NCBI GenBank assembly: GCA_964596065.1
Contig: CAZQSM010000097.1
Location: forward strand, 1 to 6,950
Reading direction: 5' to 3'
Origin: SZUA-254 sp964596065
Lineage (GTDB): Bacteria; Bacteroidota; Ignavibacteria; UBA10030; SZUA-254
DNA: 6,950 nt
Under the pieces are notes generated by a model that worked only from the letters and a program-made list of their open reading frames with translations, searched no databases and was not told where the DNA came from. Shown one piece after another: positions 1 to 4,062 of this stretch. A program made the position numbers and the translations under genes. Numbering within the stretch: the first letter of the stretch is position 1; each line of letters begins with the position of its first letter.

Positions 1-1741
1 TGCCGCCGTAGTAATTGATCCCCCTCGGCTTGTCGAGCATCACCAGGCAGACCACCTTCGGGGCGTCCGCGGGGAAGAACCCGACGAACGACGCCGTATA
101 TTCGCTCCCCTCGTATTTCCCGTTGATCAGGCGCTTGGACGTCCCGGTCTTGCCGGCGATCCTGATGCCCGGGATCTTCGCCGACGTGGCGGTCCCGCGT
201 TCGACCACCCCTTCGAGGAACGAGGTGAGGGTGGCGGCGGTCTGTTCCGAGACGACCCTGCGCACCGGCGCCGGCTCGGTCTCCCGCAGCACGTTGTTCT
301 GCGGGTCGATCTCCTTTTTCAGGATGAAGGGCCTCGTCAGCACGCCCCCGTTCGCGATGGCCGCGTAGGCGGCCGCGATCTGGATCGGCGTGACGCCGAC
401 CTCGTATCCGTACGACATGCTGTGGCGCGTCGGGGCGCTCCATTGCATCGGCTTGAAGAGCCGCCCGCCGATCTCGGCGGGGATGTCCGTCCCGGTTTTC
501 GTGCCGAAGCCGAAATCCCGGGCCATCGTGTAGAGCCTCTCATTGCCGATGATGTCGCTCGCCTTCGCCATCACGATGTTGCTTGAGTGCTCCATCGCCT
601 CGCGGAAGGTCAGCGTGCCGTACTTGTGCACGTCCCTGATCACCCGCGGCTTCCGCACCCCCTTCATGTAGACGTTGTACACGCCGTTCTCGGCGAAGAA
701 CTTCCGTTCGGGCGTCACGAGTTCGTTTTCCAGCGCGGCGGCGGCGGTCACGATCTTGAACACGCTCCCCGGTTCCACCATGTCGGTGACGGCGCGGAGC
801 TTCTGGTTTTCCCTCGACGCCTTCCCGAAGTTCGCCGGGTTCAACCTCGGGTACTGCGCGAGCGCCAGGATCTCCCCGGTGTGCGGCTCGAGCATCACCA
901 CGATCCCGCCCTCGGCCTCGTTCTCCTTCACTCCCCGTTCAAGCTCGCTCTCGGCGATCTGCTGGAGGAGGAGGTCGATCGTCAGGACGACGGCGTTGCC
1001 CGCCCTCGGGTCGACGTGTTCGTAATCGACGGAGACGGCGCGCGACGTCCGGCCGACGGCCTGGTACACCATCCGGCCGTCCGTTCCCTTCAGCATCTCG
1101 TTGAAGCCCTTCTCGATCCCGGCGATCCCGCTGTCGGCCTCGTTCGTCATCCCGAGCAGCTGGCCCGCGACGATGCCGCTGTGGTAGACCCGCGTCGACC
1201 TGTCCCTGAACGTCACGCCCCTGAGCGTGTCGAGCCGGAATTCCTGGACCGTCTGCGTCTTGAGCCCTCGCTCGAGCAGCGCGTATTTTCCCTTCCACCC
1301 CTTTTTCAGGAGGGCCCGGTAGTGCGACGCCGGTTTGCCGGTGATCCGCGAGAGCGCGCGGGAGAGAGCCGCGGCATCCTCGCCCACGTTTCTCGGGTCC
1401 GCCTCGACCGTGACGAACATCGTGCTCGAGGCGATGGGGCTGCCGTTCCGGTCGAGCAACGCCCCCCTGAGCGCCGGAAGCGTCACGGGACGCTTGTACT
1501 GGTTGTCGGCGGCGTCGGAGAAGCGCTCCGACTGCACGATCTGCACCTGGGCCAGCCTCAGGCAGACGAGCGCGAAGAACGCCAGCAGGCCGATCTGGAG
1601 GACCCGGAGGCGGCGCCTCCACCTGCGGAACGCCTTCGGATCCTCCGGGACCGCCTCGGGCCGCGGCAGGTGCGGGGGACCGGCGTCCCCCGGGTTCGGC
1701 CGGTCGGTGGCTTTCGCCTGTATGGTCTCGCGGGTCTTCAC
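1..1741 (-). CDS. ftsI: Septal class B penicillin-binding protein FtsI/PBP3 (partial, C-terminus off the left edge)
   Basis: Peptidoglycan D,D-transpeptidase that cross-links septal wall during division, anchored in the inner membrane. 580 codons are visible. Residues 1-45 are a Pro- and Arg-rich cytoplasmic tail ending in a basic RRWRRRLR patch, and residues 46-66 form the single membrane segment. The pedestal domain starts with RGALLDRNG (92-100). The transpeptidase domain has all three catalytic motifs: SVFK with nucleophile S326, SSN at 386-388 and KTGT at 531-534. The start is GTG at 1741, giving a 4-bp GTGA overlap with the upstream stop and implying translational coupling. The second base of the SxxK box codes Val rather than the Thr common in this family. 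The C-terminal end, and any PASTA domain, is outside the window. FtsI rather than an elongation PBP2 is favoured by its place after rsmH and the ftsL-like gene; family assignment is very secure. Confidence 0.96.
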   Translation of the reverse strand, partial: MKTRETIQAKATDRPNPGDAGPPHLPRPEAVPEDPKAFRRWRRRLRVLQIGLLAFFALVCLRLAQVQIVQSERFSDAADNQYKRPVTLPALRGALLDRNGSPIASSTMFVTVEADPRNVGEDAAALSRALSRITGKPASHYRALLKKGWKGKYALLERGLKTQTVQEFRLDTLRGVTFRDRSTRVYHSGIVAGQLLGMTNEADSGIAGIEKGFNEMLKGTDGRMVYQAVGRTSRAVSVDYEHVDPRAGNAVVLTIDLLLQQIAESELERGVKENEAEGGIVVMLEPHTGEILALAQYPRLNPANFGKASRENQKLRAVTDMVEPGSVFKIVTAAAALENELVTPERKFFAENGVYNVYMKGVRKPRVIRDVHKYGTLTFREAMEHSSNIVMAKASDIIGNERLYTMARDFGFGTKTGTDIPAEIGGRLFKPMQWSAPTRHSMSYGYEVGVTPIQIAAAYAAIANGGVLTRPFILKKEIDPQNNVLRETEPAPVRRVVSEQTAATLTSFLEGVVERGTATSAKIPGIRIAGKTGTSKRLINGKYEGSEYTASFVGFFPADAPKVVCLVMLDKPRGINYYGG

Positions 1742-2184
1742 CGGTTGGACTCGTCGGGACCGGGTTCGTAATTTTCGACCTCGAAATAGATTTTCTGGTC
1801 GGGGGCCTCGACCATGCCGAGCTTGTCCTTGGCGATTTTCGTGATCGCGTCGAGGTTGGATTTTTTCCCGATCTCCGCCCGGTATTCCTTGTTGACGTTC
1901 TCGATCTTCCCCAGCTTCGCGCCGAGGGCGTCGACCTCGTCGGCGAGGCGGTTCACGGTGATCTTGGTCCACACGTAGAAGATGATCAGGAGCGAGATCA
2001 CCGTGACCAGGCTGACGATCTTGAACGGCGACTTCCTCCGCCGCTTGAGCGGCTTGTTGCCCCGCGTCAGGAATTCCGACTGGCCGCCGCCGGGCTCGCC
2101 GCTGTAGACGAACCGGCGCTGTTTCTGGTCGGTCGTCCCGGGGATTTCCGGGGCTTCGGTTTCCGGGGCGTGCGCTCTGCTCAT
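1738..2184 (-). CDS. ftsL: FtsL-like bitopic cell division protein
   Basis: Small division protein, 148 aa from the ATG at 2184. In the family, FtsL pairs with FtsB/DivIC through a periplasmic coiled coil and activates FtsWI. The layout fits: a hydrophilic, Pro/Gly-rich cytoplasmic tail (about 1-45), a basic stop (KPLKRRRKSPFK), one membrane helix (about 56-72, IVSLVTVISLLIIFYVW), then a charged heptad-like stretch (about 73-105) and the IAKDKLGM segment near 117-124 that resembles the conserved FtsL/DivIC end. Primary sequence in this family is poorly conserved, so the name rests on topology, size and position between rsmH and ftsI. A GTG at 2187 is an alternative start; the ATG overlaps the rsmH stop by one base (TGATG). 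An AGAGG at 2193-2197 could serve either start. The tail is longer than in E. coli FtsL. Confidence 0.85.
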   Translation of the reverse strand: MSRAHAPETEAPEIPGTTDQKQRRFVYSGEPGGGQSEFLTRGNKPLKRRRKSPFKIVSLVTVISLLIIFYVWTKITVNRLADEVDALGAKLGKIENVNKEYRAEIGKKSNLDAITKIAKDKLGMVEAPDQKIYFEVENYEPGPDESNR

Positions 2185-3074
2185 CACGATTTCCTCTCGG
2201 CCGCCCGGAGCTTCGCGCTCCGCGACCGTTTATTGACCGATAATTCCTCTTCGGACGGCACGACCGGTTTTTTCGTGAGCAGCGTCAGCCGGTCGTTGAC
2301 GCGGCCCTCCTCGCGCATCCAGGTCTTCACGATCCTGTCCTCGAGGGAATTGTAGGAGATCACCACGATCCTCCCCCCGACCGCCATCAGCGGAATCGCC
2401 TCGCCGAGGAAACGGCGGAGGTTTTCGAGTTCGTCGTTGACCTCGATCCTGATCGCCTGGAAGACCCTCGCCAGCGACTTCAGGATGAACCGCCCCCCGA
2501 CGGCCCTCCGGACGGCGCTCGCCAGGTCCGCCGTCGTCTCGAGCGGCCGCTCCTCCCTGTGCCGCGCGATCCTCCACGCGATGCGGCTCGACATCCTTTC
2601 CTCGCCGTATTCCCTGAAAATCCGCTTCAACTCCTCCTCCGGGTAGGTGTTGACGATCCTGAGTCCGCTTACCGTCGCCTCCGGGTCCATCCGCATGTCG
2701 ATGGAGCCTTCCTGCTGGAACGAAAATCCCCGTCCCGGATCGTCGAGCTGATGGGACGAGACCCCCAGATCCAGGAGAAATCCGTCGACTTCATTGATGT
2801 TCAGCTGCCGAAGCCGGTTCCGGACCGCGTCGAAATTCCGGGGCACCAGCGCGACCGAGGAGCCGAACCGCGCGAGGCGTTCGCCCGCCGCGCGGATGGC
2901 GTCGGGGTCGCGGTCGAACCCCACGAGCATTCCCTGTCCTGATATCGCTTTAAGAATGGCTTCGGCGTGCCCCCCGCCGCCGAGTGTGCAGTCGACGTAT
3001 GTTCCCCCCTCCTTCGGTCGAAGGAACGAGAGGACCTCGTCGAGCAGTACCGGGGTGTGATATGCCTGATCCAT
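2184..3074 (-). CDS. rsmH: 16S rRNA (cytosine(1402)-N(4))-methyltransferase RsmH (MraW)
   Basis: SAM-dependent enzyme that N4-methylates C1402 of 16S rRNA in the ribosomal P site; cytoplasmic. 296 aa, close to the usual family length. Hallmarks in order: HTPVLLDEVL (6-15), the SAM-binding DCTLGGGGHAEAIL (28-41), FDRDPDAI (53-60), LLDLGVSSHQLD (100-111) followed by GRGFSF, DMRMDP (126-131), ARVFQAIRIEVNDEL (202-216), VISYNSLEDRIVK (238-250) and RSRSAKLRAAER near the end. The usual FHSLEDR or YHSLEDR signature reads YNSLEDR here. The start is ATG at 3074, which puts the conserved HTPVL six residues in; only a weak GGATGA lies upstream. It follows mraZ after 42 bases and its TGA overlaps the start of the ftsL-like gene, so it is co-transcribed with them. 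Confidence 0.97.
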   Translation of the reverse strand: MDQAYHTPVLLDEVLSFLRPKEGGTYVDCTLGGGGHAEAILKAISGQGMLVGFDRDPDAIRAAGERLARFGSSVALVPRNFDAVRNRLRQLNINEVDGFLLDLGVSSHQLDDPGRGFSFQQEGSIDMRMDPEATVSGLRIVNTYPEEELKRIFREYGEERMSSRIAWRIARHREERPLETTADLASAVRRAVGGRFILKSLARVFQAIRIEVNDELENLRRFLGEAIPLMAVGGRIVVISYNSLEDRIVKTWMREEGRVNDRLTLLTKKPVVPSEEELSVNKRSRSAKLRAAERKS

Positions 3075-3097
3075 TTCATCCGGAGGAATCGGATTTA

Positions 3098-3115
3098 CCC
3101 CGCGTTCGCGCGGGG
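3098..3115 (-). promoter_or_regulatory. Perfect 7-bp GC hairpin between mraZ and rsmH
   Basis: On the transcribed strand CCCCGCG, a CGAA loop and CGCGGGG form a perfect stem starting just after the mraZ TAG and ending 23 bases before the rsmH ATG. No T-run follows, so it is unlikely to be an intrinsic terminator. An RNA-stability or translation element separating mraZ from the coupled rsmH-ftsL-ftsI genes is possible. The structure is seen; the role is inferred. Confidence 0.55.
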
Positions 3116-3116
3116 A

Positions 3117-3557
3117 CTACTTCATGACTTTTTCCGCGATCTCTTCGTACGACTCGGTGAGCGACGCCTCGTACTTCTGGTAGAGCGCCGGATCCCAGAG
3201 CTCGATCTTGTCGAGCGTGCCGATAATGCGCACCTCTCCGCGGATTTTCGCGTAGTCGCGGAGATCCTGAGGGATCGAGAGGCGCGCCTGGGAATCGAGC
3301 TGCACTTCGTTGGCCATCGCGAGGACGGCGCGTAAAAATTTTCGATGCTCGGAATTGTAGTTGTTCAGCTCGCGCAGTTTCGCCTCCACCTTCGCCCATT
3401 CGTCGAGGGGATAGACGAAGAGGCACTGTTCGAAGCCGCGCGTGACCACGTATGTGTCGTTGTTCTCGGGAGAGACGTACTTCCGCAGTTTCGCCGGAAG
3501 GTTGAGTCTCCCCTTCTCATCGACCGAGTGAGTATATGTTCCTTTGAACGACGACAT
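3117..3557 (-). CDS. mraZ: MraZ, transcriptional regulator of the division and cell wall cluster
   Basis: DNA-binding regulator of the SpoVT/AbrB (MraZ) fold, usually first gene of the dcw operon and autoregulatory through repeats in its own promoter. 146 aa, normal for the family. The two tandem half-domains are visible: GTYTHSVDEKGRLNLPAKLR (6-25) and, in the second half, EVQLDSQARLSIPQDLRDYA (84-103), each with the D-x-(x)-x-R-L-x-(I/L)-P core. The start is ATG at 3557. No Shine-Dalgarno sequence precedes it; the leader just upstream is a run of A followed by ATTATTT, as is common in Bacteroidota. Candidate promoter and three phased operator repeats lie 53-122 bp upstream, so negative autoregulation is likely. 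In E. coli, MraZ controls dcw genes and others; its target range here is unknown. Confidence 0.97.
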   Translation of the reverse strand: MSSFKGTYTHSVDEKGRLNLPAKLRKYVSPENNDTYVVTRGFEQCLFVYPLDEWAKVEAKLRELNNYNSEHRKFLRAVLAMANEVQLDSQARLSIPQDLRDYAKIRGEVRIIGTLDKIELWDPALYQKYEASLTESYEEIAEKVMK

Positions 3558-3593
3558 AAATAATTTTTTTAGCGGAGGAGATTTTTCACCCGT

Positions 3594-3613
3594 TGAAATT
3601 CAACAGAATTTCA
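3594..3613 (-). repeat. 8-bp inverted repeat in the mraZ leader
   Basis: TGAAATTC and GAATTTCA flank a 4-base loop, a perfect 8-bp inverted repeat 37 bp upstream of the mraZ start codon. Its right arm overlaps the MraZ repeat nearest the gene (3610-3619). An overlapping alternative is GTTGAA-A-TTCAAC at 3592-3604. It could be an RNA hairpin in the 5' leader or a second operator competing with MraZ. The stem is AT-rich and no T-run makes it a terminator. Confidence 0.45.
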
Positions 3614-3639
3614 CTCCACAATTCTCCACTTTTCCCCAC
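3610..3639 (-). promoter_or_regulatory. Putative MraZ operator: three 10-bp phased GTGG(G/A)G repeats
   Basis: Reading the minus strand, three consecutive 10-base units are GTGGGGAAAA (3639-3630), GTGGAGAATT (3629-3620) and GTGGAGTGAA (3619-3610). Each begins with GTGG(A/G)G and the period is exactly 10. The known E. coli MraZ site is three TGGGN boxes separated by 5 bases, the same geometry, and its location just upstream of mraZ fits autoregulation. It sits directly downstream of the predicted promoter, about where the initial transcript would be, so bound MraZ would be placed to block initiation or clearance. The repeats are seen; MraZ binding is inferred from family knowledge. Confidence 0.8.
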
Positions 3640-3648
3640 CGTGACCTT

Positions 3649-3679
3649 CAAATTTAGGCTTTTATACTTGAAAGTCAAG
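3649..3679 (-). promoter_or_regulatory. Predicted mraZ operon promoter, Bacteroidota-type
   Basis: On the minus strand, TAAATTTG (3656-3649) fits the Bacteroidota -7 element TAnnTTTG exactly. CTTG (3679-3676) lies 19 bases upstream and differs by one base from the -33 element TTTG. The same stretch also reads as a sigma70-like pair, TTGACT-N16-TAAATT. Initiation would fall a few bases before the first MraZ repeat, giving a leader of roughly 85 bases. Prediction from pattern only. Confidence 0.6.
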
Positions 3680-3739
3680 TTATTTTGGCCGTTTTTAAAG
3701 ATTTTGGTGGGGCGCTCCCTGTCCCAGGATCCAACCATT

Positions 3740-3812
3740 AAATTGGCCAATTTGAGCTGTTTTTTGGCTAGGAATCCTATTTACCAAGTCTCTAAAATAG
3801 CTCAAATTTGGC
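3740..3812. repeat. Imperfect inverted repeat with nested palindromes
   Basis: GCCAATTTGAGCT (3746-3758) is matched by AGCTCAAATTTGGC (3799-3812) in inverted orientation with a single-base indel and a 40-base spacer. The left arm lies in a perfect 14-bp palindrome AAATTGGCCAATTT (3740-3753), and the spacer contains TAGGA-A-TCCTA (3769-3779). A regulator-binding region or cruciform-prone spacer is possible; no known family was recognised. Confidence 0.5.
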
Positions 3813-3847
3813 GATAAATTGATAAGCCTCGAAATGTGAGAAATAGG

Positions 3848-3884
3848 TGGGTTTTTTATGGGGAAGTATGGGGAGAAAATGGGC
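3848..3884 (+). promoter_or_regulatory. Phased cluster of four TGGG motifs (possible second MraZ-like site)
   Basis: On the plus strand TGGGT (3848), TGGGG (3859), TGGGG (3869) and TGGGC (3880) are spaced 11, 10 and 11 bases apart, so all face one side of the helix. The pentamers match the TGGGN box of the E. coli MraZ operator better than those at 3610-3639, although the spacing is not strictly 10. It lies about 180 bp upstream of the rightward gene, oriented towards it. Function is speculative. Confidence 0.35.
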
Positions 3885-3967
3885 AACCGGAGCCGGGGGT
3901 ACCTCGGGAAATGCCCTCACCGGACTCCCCCTGAGGAGATGGCCCGGCGGGGGTGGCGCGGAAGCGA

Positions 3968-3996
3968 TTGCCCGGGTTATGACTCCTTTGTATATT
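3968..3996 (+). promoter_or_regulatory. Predicted sigma70-like promoter of the rightward secreted-protein gene
   Basis: TTGCCC (3968-3973), 17 bases, then TATATT (3991-3996). The -10 matches 5 of 6 consensus bases, the -35 4 of 6, and the spacing is optimal. It would give a leader of about 60 bases before the GTG at 4063. It argues against using the in-frame ATG at 3979, which would lie inside the promoter. Confidence 0.4.
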
Positions 3997-4048
3997 CCAC
4001 TTAAACCGTCGGACACGGATCGCCCGCAGCCACCGGCCGTCACCCAAC

Positions 4049-4058
4049 GGAGGGAGGT
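4049..4058 (+). promoter_or_regulatory. Strong Shine-Dalgarno sequence deciding the GTG start at 4063
   Basis: GGAGGGAGGT lies with its last AGG five bases before GTG at 4063. It is the best ribosome binding site in the window, and it selects this codon over the in-frame ATG at 3979, which has none. It contrasts with mraZ, which has no such site. Confidence 0.7.
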
Positions 4059-4062
4059 CATC

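Larger units (their letters stand above)
3558..4062. other. 505-bp divergent intergenic region
   Basis: No convincing gene lies here. From 3560 to about 3850 the DNA is markedly more AT-rich than its surroundings, then turns GC-rich again to the start of the rightward gene. It holds the mraZ promoter and operator repeats (3594-3679), palindromes and an imperfect long inverted repeat (3740-3812), a phased TGGG cluster (3848-3884) and a predicted rightward promoter (3968-3996). Short open frames (for example 3593-3817 plus and 3695-3886 minus) have low-complexity or basic translations without recognisable motifs and are judged non-coding. Confidence 0.7.

Noticed and set aside
939..1622. 227-codon minus-strand frame inside ftsI
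   Set aside because: Shifted frame of ftsI with an Arg/Gly/Pro-rich, low-complexity translation and no recognisable motif.
587..1771. 394-codon open frame on the plus strand, antisense to ftsI
   Set aside because: It lies opposite a complete, motif-rich ftsI; its translation is Arg/Pro/Leu/His-rich without any domain, as expected from the complementary frame of GC-rich codons.
3098..3115. Intrinsic terminator after mraZ
   Set aside because: The stem is strong but no T-run follows on the transcribed strand, and the downstream genes have no other visible promoter.
3593..3817. Possible 74-codon plus-strand gene with TTG start and GGAGGAG at 3574-3580
   Set aside because: The spacing of 12 bases is long, the start is TTG, the translation has no family features, and it lies over the mraZ promoter and operator.
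3901..3990. GC-rich block with CCTCA...TGAGG pairing, resembling scattered intergenic repeats
   Set aside because: Only a 5-bp stem with a long loop and no second copy in the window; insufficient to call a repeat element.
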